Shown here: positions 26,401 through 40,553 of the stretch, one piece after another | Layout: every line of letters begins with the position of its first letter | Position numbering within the stretch: position 1 is the stretch's first letter | Notes under the pieces: model-generated | Seen by the model: only the letters and a program-made list of their open reading frames with translations | The model's database searches: none | Told to the model about the DNA's origin: nothing | Made by a program: the position numbers and the translations under genes | Assembly: GCA_029706075.1 (NCBI GenBank) | Contig: JAINUG010000020.1 | Span: 2,681,625 to 2,745,624 of the forward strand | Source of the DNA: Aldrovandia affinis | Lineage: Eukaryota > Chordata > Actinopteri > Notacanthiformes > Halosauridae | Direction: 5' to 3' | DNA length: 64,000 bases

Positions 26401-29400
26401 CGGTATCAAGACAGCCATGCAGATGCATAATCTGAATATTAATCATTTGTTTTAATAATTGTTTTCTCTGCTTTAATCACAGCATTTGTCCTGTTTGTTT
26501 TTGTTAGGGGGGGGCATTATGCCAAGGTAAAAGTTTGACTTTAATGTAGCTCATAATTGGATCAGACAAGATTACAGAGCTGACAGCTACTTTCAGACTG
26601 AAATAACTATTATAATAATAACAATCATTATTAAATACAGAATGGGATTGCAATGGTTCCTGGCCACCACCAGAGGTCGGCATTGGACTTTTAGTGTTCC
26701 CTTATTGGTTTAATTGGTTTTATTGTGTTCCCTGATTGTGGTCTATTTAAGTTGCCTGTTTTCTTTGTTCTGTGCTTGGGCTTGAATGTTTGTTCCTTGT
26801 GTTAGTGGTCTCTGAGTTTTTCCCCTGCTGTTTTGACTTTTGCCCTTCTTATTTTATTTTTCGTCCAGTGTTTTATTTAGTTCCTGTGTTTGATTTTTGT
26901 TCTTTGTATTTATTAAATTAGCAGTTAATTTTGGATTAATACCTCTATCTGCATTTTCTGCACTTGGGGCCAATCTCCCGCCCTCGTTTCAGGGATGTGC
27001 TAGACAGGTAACACATGTTGATTAAAATAATCAGAAGACCTGAACAGAGATGCATGGGGGGTTGGGGGTTGATTATCATATAGCATTCTGTAGAATGCCC
27101 CTCATTTTCTACTTTATTACTCTATTCATTCCATGTGTATGGCTATTTTTGCATTAGCAAGCAGTAGATATAAGTTTGTCAATAAGACATGCCATTGGCA
27201 GATACCCATCCCCCATCACCTATGCCTAGTGATGGCGAAATTGGGTTCAGTACTCGGAGCTTCATATGAGAGAATGCACATTGCCATCTGCTGGTGAAAT
27301 TAATGTAGCGCAACAAACCTGAGGACTACCGAGTGTATATAACATATATGACCGCACTAACTGACATGTGGTGCGTATAGTGTAGAGAATAATATTTTAC
27401 CCTCCTAGACAGTAGACCCAGGTTCAATTCCCCCTTTGTCAATAACTCATACTTGTTCATTGACTTATATTTTTCAATATGATTAAAAATTGATAATAAA
27501 ATATTGTGTGAGTGTGCATATGTTTTGACAGTAAACGCGACACACGATTAGCTCGCCGAGCTAAAGTTCCAATTCCCCAGCCAAGGGAACTAATCACACT
27601 CTTATTGATGTCACATTCTGTAGCGGACGCTCATGTGTTAATGTATGTATCGGAACTCCACCGCTACACTTATTCGGAGTTAAGTTTTCCCACACTTGAG
27701 AATGGCAGCTTCTCTTTCACTCTGGCTCCATCACAACACTGAAATAAATGCAATCTAATCCACTCTCCACAATGAGAACAATGTACGCATCTACTACTAC
27801 AACCCACAATTTGTTCATTTTTAGAGTTCATTATATAGGGAAGCCCGCTAACGTTTCAAACCTGTCAAACCCGGTAGGCAGCAAATCAAATCAGTCATGT
27901 GATTCACTGAGGGAACGTGTGTTTGCTTTGGACGTCATATTTCACGTGATCATTTCCTTAACAAAGCAAGCTCCGAAGCAGTGGTTCAGTTGACTGCGAG
28001 TTTGAAGCACGCATCAGAGCTTCAATGTCAGACATAACATCACTACCTATGCCAGGACTGGGCCCAGCAGTTCTGCCTCTACCAGATCAGGCAGAGTAAG
28101 ATGATTTGTTGGAATGTCCCACCTGGGAATGTTCCAAGCATCCCCCAGGGACTGCCAAAGCTTGTCCTCCTCTGGGGTGGCCTCCTCACTGAGAATGTTA
28201 ATGCACTCATCTGTCAGCAGAGGGGAGACGATGGTGGAAGGAAGGTCAGGGGGACAATGTGGCACCAACTGGGGGAAGGGGAGAGAGAGGGTCAGAGTGG
28301 CATTAAAATAGTGCTATCCAGACAGAGACTCCAATGAAGGAAGTAGATCTCCGGTTGCTACAACAGAGCTTCAAAATCGGAGCTTTGACTGGACCTCCAA
28401 GCACAAGAGTGTGTTAGTCAGGGGTGGGTTGTTGCAGATTTGGGGGGTTGCGAGTGTCTGCTGGTTTCAGTTCTGCGTCACCTCATATTTAATTAAAACA
28501 TTTCGTCACCTCACCTGGTGTTCCAGGTATAAATCTGGTGCTAATAACTATTTGTACTTTCTACTCTACTGCTCTTTCTACAATGGAGTTGTCTGCCCCA
28601 TCTTAATTTCATAATTAGGTTCATCTGCTGGATGTAACTTGAATAAACTGTCACGCCTGGTGCTGGTTCAATGGTATCTATAAAACCTTTAGGATTGTCA
28701 ATATCCTGGAACATGGTTAACCTTGATTGTTCGGCCATAGTATAATCCAATGTATGAACAACCAGTCAGCTCGGCTTGTTTGACATTGTGACACAGCAGA
28801 CAGATGTATGAGAGACTTGCGTCACATTGGACCTGAAGATAAATTCAGAGTTTAAATCTACATGAGTAAGGTGCGTTCATCGAACAGAAATGAGAGCTGA
28901 AATAATAACTTACAAACTCCAGGATGGAGAAGAAGCAATGGATGAATTCAGGGACACTGGGATTAGTGATATCATCTTTCAGCACCGCCTGCCACAACAA
29001 AGAGACCAGCATGAGCATGTTCATTTCAGACTACAGTGCATAGAGGTCACCTTGTGGCAGATGTTGATTCTGTGCCCCTGTTCACCTTCCCATCGTCTTT
29101 GCGGTCAGTCTTTGGTATCATGTTTGATATCAGCGGTATTGTATTGGGGTTTAGTATAATTTGTTACTGACATATATGAAAAATATGAAACGGCTATCAA
29201 TTCATTGACTATTTGTGTGTATGGTGCCTTTTGGGGAAAAACCCCAAAGTATTTTGTTTACATCATCTCGTCCTTTTCATTGCAATGTCTGTCTTGTCTA
29301 TCCTTCTAGATCTATGTTGATGTGTATTGACACTTCACATTGATAGTTAATCTATGGGAGTTTCCAATCCAGAATATATTTTGTGTCCCCTGCATTCATC

Positions 29401-32400
29401 AAGTCCAGGCTAGATACAGTACTAGATACTCTTTCGATTAGGACATGATGAGCCTAGATGGGCTGAACGGCCCATTCTCGTCATTATGTATTCTTATGTT
29501 CTTGTTTCTTGTTTAACTTGTTTCAGCTTCAGCTGCTCTAAGTACCGTACATGCTGCATCTGCATCTGCATCTGTCATTTACATTTACATTTTAAGCATT
29601 TAGCAGATGCTCTGATCCAGAGTGACTTACAAGATGTGCATTAATACATGGTAGGGACAATCATATACAATCAGTAAAACAGCAATAGACATAATTGCAG
29701 GCATCTGCGTACCATACCTGTAACACTGGGAAGGAAAGGGTTAGTGTATATATATATATATATATATATTTTTAAGTATAGTGTTGAACAAGTAAACAGT
29801 GGTGAAGACAATTTAGCTAGATGGAAAATCACTGATAGAACGGTGTTGGTCAAGCAACGTGCGATTAAGGAGTGTGGCAAAATGCCTGCTGACTGTCTCA
29901 TGTACACTCCATGTATGTGGGTGACAATTGTTCAATACGTGTGAGACACTTACCAGAAGGTTGAACCCATGCTTGACTTTTTGCAGACAGGACGCAAATT
30001 CTTCTGGGGGTGGCAAACCTTCAATAGCTTAAAATGAAAGAGATAGGGATGCTACACTGATATAACAATAGTTTTCACAAACCTAACCTTTCTAGACAGC
30101 ATCTGAAACCAGGATACAGTACAAATACATTGACTGGGTCCTGGTTAATCACAACCAGGAGCCATAGCCACCTGTAGATTGAAAAAGGTAAGCCTCAAAG
30201 GGAAGTCTGGTCATTGCCAGATGGACTGGTTGACAATTGGGACTATTTCCTTCCTTCTGTAGCAAATATAGTTTGGTCTAGGCTTTAGAAGGTAACATAT
30301 TTTAGGGAAATAATGTCAAGCGGTCCTGATTTGCTCAGGTCTTCCCAGTTCCCCAAGTATTCCACCGTTAACATGCCATTTTCAGACTGGCCCCTGAACC
30401 CCCCGGTGGTATGGTGAGTGGTCACAATGACCCTCGGTCTCTCCATTTCGATCTCCTCAGGTTGTCATAATAAATGAGTAATAAGATACTCATTAGAAGT
30501 ACTAAGTAATATGTTAAATTATAATATAGTTCTTAGTTAAATACAATTTTACATTTTGTATGCTTGTTTTATGTCTATGTGTACCTATGTATGGCAACAT
30601 GTCATTTACCGTGTATTTTTAAATTATGTGTTTGAAATTTTAAGTATGTACACTTGGATGGATGCTGCTGCTACCTGAATTTTCCTTTTGGGATAATAAA
30701 GTTGAACTTGAACTTGAAGTACTATGTAATAAGTAATATGTAATAGGCTCCAGGGTGGAGCATCCAGTTAAAACACTAGCCCTTGGCGCAGTGACGCACC
30801 CCACAATCCAGAGTTGGACCATAACCTGGACACAAATGATGCGTGTGTACTTTGCCAAACTTATGGATCAGGATGGACTCATAAATATGATAGGGTGTTC
30901 CCAATTATGAGAAAAATAAAAAAATAGGGATCAAAATCGATTATTTCTCCGGCTGATGGAATACACTTTCAAAAAGGCTGAACTGATAAAGATGGCCATA
31001 TGATACACATTGGTTTTTATTATGATCAATGGATCTATTTCATTTGAGATTGCATTAAATTTATCACTAGGATTTTATTGTTCTATATTAGCCTTTTATA
31101 TTCTTTCTTTCTTATCTTCTCATCTCATCTCTCATCTTCAGCCACTTATTCCTAGTTAGGGTCGCGGGGGGGCTGGAGCCTATCCCAGCATGCATTGGGG
31201 CGAGAGGCAGGAATACACCCTGGACAGGTCGCCAATCCATCACAGGGCACTACATACACCATTCACTCACACACTCATACCTACGGGCAATTTAGACTCT
31301 CCAATTAGCCTAACGTGCATGTCTTTGGACTGTGGGAAGAAACCAGAGTACCCAGAGGAAACTCACGCGGACACGGGGAGAACATGCAAACTCCACACAG
31401 AAAGGTCCCCGGCCTGGATTCGAACCCGAGACCTTCTTGCTGTGAGGCGACAGTGCTATCCACTGCACCACCGTGCCGCCTTTCTTTCTTATCTTCGTTT
31501 GTATAATTATTATTGCTGTTATTATTATTATCGTTATACCTTTTTACATTATTATTCTTTTTCCCCTCTCTTCTGTTTCATTCTTTATTCATTCTCATTT
31601 TCTTACATTTGTTTTGTTATTTGTATTGTACTGTTCCCTCTTGAGGACCCCATGAAGACTAGCCATCACCATGGTCACTACACCGGTGGCAGCTAATGGG
31701 GATCCTAATAAAACAGTAAACATACTAGTAAAATAAGGTTAAGAGGCTTAATCACCAGTTTTCTTCTTCTTGTTCTTGTTCTTCATCATCAATATCTTCT
31801 TCTTCTTCTTCTTATCTTCTTTGGGCACCAATTCTGCTACTCTGCCCATGAACTGCTCCACGTCATTTAGCACGTGGTTTAAGATGTCCTGCAGAATCAC
31901 AAGCAAAAACAACGGCTGTGGAAATCATTGTCACAAATAAACATTATGGAAGCATTAGTTGTGTGTGAGCTTCACCTTCACTTATAAGAATCCAATACAT
32001 AACCACAAACTAATACAAATATAGTAGCTTTTTGGAATTGTGATTCCCTTTTAATTGTCCTTTTTTGTAACTACAATGATTTTTCAGTGACACTTTTTAA
32101 ATATAGCGTTTATTGATAAAAATTCTGTGAGACATTATTTTCTATTGCAAGTAATGGCTTACAAATGGCAAGACTCTGAATATGGGTGTGTAACTGTAAC
32201 AGCAACTGCAACTTTAAGTGCAAGTGTAACTGGCTTCAGAAGCCGTGAGCAAAGGAATTCTGCATGGCTTAAGAGAAACGTGCATTATTCTTAGGGTGAC
32301 ACTACAGCTGTGAAGAGGTCAAGTGGCACGGGTGTGAATGGGAGTGTTGAGGTTGGGCTGCAACTGACCACATTCCTGTTGATCTCTGTGTACTCCCGCG

Positions 32401-32475
32401 GGGGGGCCTCCTCCTCCAGGGGTTCCGGCTCAGGCTCGGGGGGAGGAAGGCTGGCCTCTTCTGGCATACACGCAT

Positions 32476-32512
<37 letters not shown>

Positions 32513-35500
32513 ACCATTGCAATTCCTTACCTGGTATTCAAACCAACAACCTCAAGTACACAAGTCACACCTCAGTTGTACAGTATAACATATTATATTC
32601 TGTAAACCAGTGGTTCCAAAACTTATTTTATTACAACTGAGGATATAAATAGAGTGACCCAAAAAAAATTACAACTTGATGGTTGCATGCAAACACTTAA
32701 TTGTGTGGTGTGTATGAGTTTTTCATTTTAAAAATTAAGTTTTCATTTTGAATCAATTAACTTTACACAAACATTTACAAAATGTAATAACATTTTTCCA
32801 CATCACAATTTATCCCAAGCACTACCCTGGGAAACAATGCTCTTCACAGCATTTCATATTCATTCACTTCATATTTAGCAAAATACAGCTGAAGACACCT
32901 TCATCAACATAACATAGCTACTTACTCAGTGCAGTAAACAAATAATAGAACTACCAGCAGACAGACAGAATCAATATGCTCTGGGCATTAATCACAGTTT
33001 TTCAAGGATTATTTTGCCTGCTCTAACAGATACAGGAACTAGCAATTATGTTAAATCCCTGAAATTAGCTCACCATAATCTGGAAGAGCCCATCTGTCTG
33101 TAGAGGGTGGCTCAGAGCCATGTAAACTTCCTGAATATTGCTGGCCAACTGTGTTTTCCAGGATGTTCCTGTGACAAAGGAGTTGAGGAAAGATATTTTG
33201 CATTTATCTGGACATATTTTAATATTCTAAAGCTGCCACCCCAGAATACTGTATAGAGAATAATTCTGGGTGAGATTTCATGAGGTGATTGAGTGTCCTC
33301 ACCCATAGTTCAAAACCGCTCCCATCCAAATCACAAATCCAAACACAACCTCAATGCTCCTCCTCTCACACTTGTTGTCCAACATCTAAAACCTTCAAAG
33401 AGTTCTAGCAGTTTAATGATTAACCAAAAGAATGAAGCCTGTATTTGAGACTAACCAACCTCAGTTCCACCTGATGTACAGTGCCGTGTCACTCCTGTGT
33501 ACATAATGAAGCATCGGCCTCATAAGATCATTGTAAATACATTTTTGTTGGTCTGTCCTGCATAGAACCCTCTCTGTGTGGGACAAAGTTGTATAGAATG
33601 TTGGCCTTTTGCAAAGGATGGCACCAGATGTTGCACTGGTCTCTCCTCTGTGGGGCTGCCACCAAGCACTGCGCTGGGTTCACCCATGCTGGACTTTAGG
33701 GGACACTGAGGCTATGTGTACTGTAAACTCCTGAGTTGAACTATACCCAGTGTTCCCTGCATCCATCATTCCGAGTCGAATAGCCCTGTCCAGGTCAATT
33801 TTTATGTGTTCTGCCTGCAACATAAAAAGAGAGAACAATGAGCCAAAACTGTCTGCATATACAGTCCACTACCAATATCTGTTTGTTTTCATGAAAATAT
33901 CTACTCATGTGGTATTTGTTTTCATAAAACACTGATACAAATAAAAAAAACATGTTTGTTTGAGAAAGGATCAAGGATATTGACGTAATTAATTTGGTCC
34001 TCTGTGTGTTCTCATAGCTACTGCAGTTGGTTTAATCTTGAAAAAGGACACCTCCTTTGCAAACGTTTTTGCAGCTGTTTGTAATTATGTCAGCAGAGCT
34101 TAGTGAAGTAGTTAGAGGTCCAATTGTTCTCCTGAGTAAAACATTTTGTGTTCCTTTTTGATAAATGACGAAAGCAAACAGATCTTGGTAGTGGACTCAA
34201 GACTTTTGGACCCCACGGTACTTGCACAAAAAATTTAAACATTGATCCATTTACATTATATGAGAATAGTGGAATACCAGTCTCCCGCATATAGGTGAAC
34301 CTGCCATGAGGCCAGGTTTGGCCATTGTTGGCTGGTTAGAGTGTAGCTTGGTTGGAGACCGATGCTGCCGAAGGTAAGAAAGCCTCCTCACCTTGACCTC
34401 CTCGCACTGAAATATGAAGATGCTGGTCGTCCCCTTGGCACGCTCCTTCACCATGACCGTCAGTATGGAGTTGTAGATACACGTGTCCAGCAATGCCTTC
34501 ATTTCAACAATGCTGGTCAGAGCCAGAGACTCCAGTTCCTCCTGAACCCCAGAGAAAGACACAGGAAGGATGGAGGAGAAAGAGGAGAGGAGTGAATGCG
34601 GGAAGAGGGATGCAGAGGGATAAAGGACATTCTTATAAAATGACTATAATGTTTCATACTCTGGACGATAATATTAGAGCTCCCATTTTCAATATTTTGA
34701 CATTTGAAAAGCAACAACTTGCAAACACATCTTTCCAATTGTAGTCTCTCAACAAATAAAGCAAATTCCCATATTTAAAAAGGTACATTTCCCTCCAACT
34801 ATATGAAGACACAGATTCAGACCGAGGGTTGTCCCTCGGTCATTTACGTAGCCTTCAGGTAGCAGATATTAAATATTTCATATTTCTCTCATGCATTTTA
34901 AATGGCTTGGATTAGGGAATTATTCTTATTCTTATTATGTTTTGATAGTAATAATTACAATCCTTCATACAAGTAGGTATAGAAAGATAAATCTGATGAG
35001 AATCTGCAATCAGCCTCACAGTGCACATCTGTGGGCTCACCTTGGTCTCAATGTCAGTCAACTGCAGGCTGCCGTCATGCACTTCCAGCATCATGTCCTG
35101 TCCCCACACCCTTCCCCTGGCATCCAGAACCTTCAGCTGTTCCATGCAGTCGTCCAGATCACGAACATCTCTGCCATCAACCTCACAGGTGAAGAGGTGC
35201 TGGGGGTGGGGGTTACAGGGTGCAGAGAGATTATTTAGCTAACAAGGAATATTTGGGGAACATTGGGGAATGTGGAGAAAAAAATGTCATGGGATGTATG
35301 CGTTTTCAACATGTATTGAAATTACAGATTCGTTTAACGTTTTTAATCACATTTCCTGATAAAAAAGTAACATAAATGACCATATACAATTCAAAAGTTT
35401 TTTTAACTGAAATAACACAATTGAATAACATTGCAGACTGTTCCAGCAATGTTCCTTAATAATGTGACTTCATAATGTTCAAGGGGCATCCAGGGATCTG

Positions 35501-38500
35501 GACAAATGTATGTGTTGGGATCATTTACCCTTTCTGGGAATGTTTTGGGAACTGAAGTAAAACTGTTCGTTGGGAAGACACATTGAAGGTATTGAAATGA
35601 TATTGAGCATGTTAAGGGAAGGTAGATGAAAATGTGTTCTTTGGCAGAGTAGAAAATTATAACCAGGTAATGAGACCCTGAGTGTATTGTGTTGGCAATA
35701 TTTACTTCATGGATAGAACAATAAATACCCATGATACTCTCAACATTTTAGTCTTTGATAATAATAACTTATCTTTGATAATAATCATATAGCATTTCTC
35801 CAAAGGAGCAAAGGTAGCAGAGTTGGGAAATCCACTGAGATGGGATATTGCTAGTCAGTAGTGAACTACAGGTCTTACCTCCACTCTGTACTGGAAATTC
35901 CCCGGCCGTTTAATTACGGACTCTGCATATCCCTTCCTCTGCACTAAATTGAGAAATCACACACGTGTGAGCTACAGCAATTAATGGGGCTATTCTCAAT
36001 CACAACAATTATGCATTGGCATGCACATAGGCTAAACTAAATAACAAACATACAAACTTTCACTGCTAGGAAATGATAGGAATGCACTCGCCAGAGAAAT
36101 GGTTATCAAAATGATTCAATTTTATTTGACTCCATAAATAAACTGAAATTCAAAGATAACACAAAGGAATTTCTGTTACAAAGCCTTTGTCAGAGCATCA
36201 TGGGTAATATGCTGGCCTACTGTAACTGTAATGCAGTATCTCCACTTGTTTCTTTTTTTCCCTGTTTTCTTTCCTAATTTGGAAGCCAATTATACCCTCT
36301 ATTTATTTCGATTAACCTTCCCCCACAAACTCGCTGCCCGTCTCTACGGGGCAAGATACTCCCCGAGGTCGGCAATGATCCGCCTCCTTTGAGACGGAAC
36401 TCACCAACCCCGAGTTCATGCCAACTACCCTCCCTCAGGAGCAGACAGCCAAATGCTGCTCCCGATCGGGGCTAACGGCCAGGGTTGGTCTGGTAGAGAC
36501 AGGTTTTGAACCGCATCCCTGATAGCCAGCTTGCTCTCATATAGGACCAGCCAATGTTTAAAAAAAGAGAAAAAAGATTTACATATAATTTTTCTCCCAA
36601 TTGTACCCTATTTCTAATTCAATTATCTCTTCCCTTGTACTATGAGCTAGTCGCTGCAGCCCTGGGACTGGCAGTGACAAAGGTGCTGAACCTCCTCCAA
36701 GATGGAATTCCCCAGCTGTTGGCTGCAACACTGGTACACACAGAGCCACTTTTGCATGTGGCGAGCTCCTGCCAGGTTCCCTCCCCACTCCCTCTGGGGC
36801 GGACAGCTAATCGCCGTCCCCAAACGAGGGTCCCGGCAAGAGCCAGGCTGGTGCAACAGGAGATTGAGTGCCTTTACAGTTACACCATCCGGGCCCCCCC
36901 CCTACACTTGTTTCATAGTCAGCCAATCTGAGGAAATACCTCTTAGTTATTGAATGGTACTCACAATATATGGCCTTGCCACTGGGTCTGGATAAACTGG
37001 ACCTCTGTGAGGATGGTTCATCCAATGAGAAGCCACTGAAATACACAGACACACCTGAACCAAGCAACCAGACATTATGACCATTATGGGAATGTCACAC
37101 GCCACGTGACAATCTCTGGACTGGAGCAGAGCACCTGATGGTAAGACGTGGCAGAGGAGTGGGGTTTGCCGGTCTACGGACCGGATCTTAGATTTTTTTC
37201 TGTCTCTCCCCCCAGACATGGGAGAGAGACAGTGGGAGAGCATGTTCAAATAAAACAAACACAAGCAAACACAAAATCTTCACCCTACTTGCCGCGAAGC
37301 TTTCGGTCAAAAACAATGAACTAAAATAACAAGCTAAAATAATCAAACCATAAATGAAAGCCCTGCCTCCTCCGAGGGGGGAAATCCCCTTCCGGGGAAA
37401 CACAGAACAAACACAGACAATCAGCGGCTTTCCACACCGCCTTCATACATTCATATTATACACACATCAACACTCACCGGGACAGGGTAGAACTCTACTC
37501 ACTGTCCCGACACACACACATCTCCAGTGACTTTTCAAGTGCTTCCCAAACCCATGCACACAGAGACACTCAAACTTTCCAGTCCGAGTTCTCTTTTACC
37601 CCAAACATACCGAGACCCTCGCCACTCCTCACAGTGAGAGTTCTCTGGTAACCAGCCCCGAGACACTCTCCACTCTTTCAGTGAGAGTTCTCGGGCCGTT
37701 GTCCAGAGACACTCTCCACTGCCCGAGTGCGAGTTCTCTTCCAATCACACCGAGGGTGAGAGGCGGACCCTCTTTCAGGGCACCCTCTCGCTCTCTTTCA
37801 CGATCACACCGAGGGAGAGAGGCGTACATTCTTAGTGCGCCCCCTCTCCCTCTTTCCCACACACACAAGAAGCACTCTACTCAGTCACTTTCGACAAACA
37901 GACACAGAACTCAACACAGACTCCACATACGGAAACCCCCTTGCACGGAAGACACCACACACAGTACGTCACTCACATTAAACTTACACTCTACACCAGT
38001 GGTCCCCAACCTTGGTCCTGGGGGCCCACTGTGTGTGCTGGTTTTCGTTCCAACCATAATTGTAGCCTCTCTATTGTAACTAGCTGTTAATTGTTCTTAA
38101 TTAGACACTTTTAATTTATATTAAAGCATGATTTCACACTGTTAAGACCATATGTCAGAAATAGCTATGCATGCCATGAACAATAAACGTCCCATGTTCA
38201 CATCCCAGGACATTTAACCCTCTGAGGTCCGTGCTAAGCTTTTAGATGTTTTTTGATTTTGGCATGGTCTGATATTTATCTCAATTTCATCAATTTAACA
38301 CACACTTACTCCAAAGTGTTTGATATTTTTATTTGAAGGACAATCACAGCTACATTTGTATGCCATCAATAGTTTGGTCAGTATCATATGCAGCTTGTAA
38401 ATAGATCTACAAACACACAAGTTAAAAAAGTAATTTTTCTGCTGTCACAAAAGTTGTGAAAGCACACACTAAACTATAGTGACGAATTGTTTTGCCAATG

Positions 38501-40522
38501 TGCGTTTGTTCATCAAGGTCTTGGTTATGTAAGGGTGTGAAAACAGTTTAGCACATCTGAGATCTAAATAGCTAAAAACCTGTTTTTATCAGAACTGGTC
38601 ACATTTATTTCAGGCTGTGGGAGGGCTAAATGCTAAATACCTGAATATTCATTATTCATTGTCCACACCTCTAAGATCTGTCAGATGGGCCCATCTCTCT
38701 CTCAAAGGCCATCAGTGTTATATTCTGAGTTCCTGTTCTGTTGTTTTTGGTCTTTGTTTATTTTTCATTCAGTCCTTATTCATTATTCTTTATCCAGTAT
38801 TGCATTTTCCCTGTTCTGTCACGTTCTGCTCCCTGTCTGTCCTTGTTCCGTTTATTTCGAGATCCACTCCTTGTCTTGTCATGCACTTCGGGAGTTTATA
38901 CTTTTCGGGTTTTTTCCGCCTTCGCTTATTATCTCGTTTTCTTCCTTCTTACTTTCTAGATTGCACTTTGTATATATTAGGTAGATGTGTATAGTACTAA
39001 CCAACTAATCTACTAACGTTAGGGATTTAGATTAAGTTACTAACACGCTGAATATGTTTGGCGTCACAAGACGCGAATTCATATATTTTCACGAGTATTT
39101 GAAAACAAGCGAAATAAATAACATTTTAGGCTGTTTGAAAAGTATTCTTCCATAGATCTTGTGTGCATATTGCAATTTGTTACGTTGCAACACGCGGAAT
39201 ATGTAGTCACAAGACGCGGAATTCATATATTGAATATATATACGAGTATTTGATAACATGGCAAATCAAATATAGTTACTTACTATTCGTCAGTTATTGT
39301 CTTCGTCTCTTTCCATCAATACTCTCAAACACTGCAGCGCAGAAAATCTTTCCATCTTGAATAAAATTGTATGTCTGTATAAAATCTTGCTTCAAATTGT
39401 CGGGACAGTTTATGTGTTTACGCCGGCGTTTTACATGGCCCCACGCCCCTCCCCCACACACCTCCCGAAACTCGCACCTAGTTACCATGTCAATAGAAGG
39501 GGGACGTTACTACCAGGTAAAAAATAGAGTAAAAGGCAAGGTTTACTTTTGGTCTAATTAACCTAATTTTAAAAATCCCATTTGATTTGCCAGTGCTCAA
39601 ATCGGAAAGTCGCGATTCTAAGGTTTCTGTCAATGTTTTTGTCGCGTGTGTATGATAAAATATCGCGAAGTTAGAAATAGTAATATACTTTTATTGCTGC
39701 TGGGAGCGGCGCCGCTCCCGTCGACCTCAGGGGGTTAATCAGTCACTATTGCTCTCATTTTCTGTAATGCACTGTATGACACATGATTCCTTTACAAAGA
39801 GGTTACATCTTTTAATTGATTCAATTGTAGACAGGTGAAATCAGTGGGGGCCTTATTTTTTAAAGTGAACAGCTGGTCACAGAAACCATTTGTGGAAAAT
39901 GAAGAATTCAATGACAAAGCAATTGGCAATGAGCCAAACCTGCATTGTGTTAAAATAAGTTAAAAGAAGAAAATGGTAGAACTTAGATGTTTTCCATCCA
40001 TCCATCCATCCATTATCTAAGCCGCTTATTCCTGGTCAGGGTCGCGGGGGCTGGAGCCTATCCCAGCATGCGTTCCGGGCGAGGCAGGAATACACCCTGG
40101 ACAGGTCGCCAATCCATCGCAGGGCACACACACCATTCACTCACACACTCATACCTACGGGCAATTTAGACTCTCCAATTAGCCTAACGTGCATGTCTTT
40201 GGACTGTGGGAGGAAACCGAGTACCCGGAGGAAACCCACGCGGACACGGGAGAACATGCAAACTCCGCACAGAAAGGCCCCCGGCCTGGATTCGAACCCG
40301 AGACCTTCTTGCTGTGAGGCGACAGCGCTATCCACTGCACCACCGTGCCGCCCTTAGATGTTTTCAACAACCTTAATTGATCAAGAGACTAGCAGAAACA
40401 AAAATCAGCATACACAGTGGGCCCCCAGGACCGAGGTTGGGGACCACTGCTCCACACGATATGCCACGTGTGCATTCACACGAACGAACGAACGAACGAA
40501 CGAACGAACGAACGAACGAACG

Positions 40523-40553
<31 letters not shown>

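Larger units (their letters stand above)
37997..40449. mobile_element. hAT-type DNA transposon (non-autonomous) with nested insertions
   Basis: The ends are inverted repeats of about 44 bp beginning CAGTGGTCCCCAACCT on the left and its complement on the right. They are flanked by 8-bp target duplications CTCTACAC (37989-37996) and CTCCACAC (40450-40457), with one difference. An 8-bp duplication with CAG...CTG ends is diagnostic of the hAT superfamily. No transposase frame is present. A piggyBac-type element (38218-39734) and a SINE (39995-40352) lie inside. The host hAT element without them would be only about 0.56 kb. Confidence 0.88.

Noticed and set aside
28541-28750. 69-codon minus-strand frame inside eps8l3
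   Set aside because: It lies between two exons that already join in the correct phase. No splice sites frame it and I recognise no homologue.
31190-31696. 168-codon plus-strand frame
   Set aside because: It is a translation through the reverse side of a tRNA-derived SINE and adjacent AT-rich DNA.
32606-32838. Possible hAT-type MITE starting CAGTGGTTCCAAAACT
   Set aside because: The right end only loosely matches and no 8-bp duplication could be read.
40481-40522. Regularly spaced CGAA units considered as a CRISPR-like or regulatory array
   Set aside because: There are no spacers; it is a plain tetranucleotide microsatellite in a vertebrate intron.
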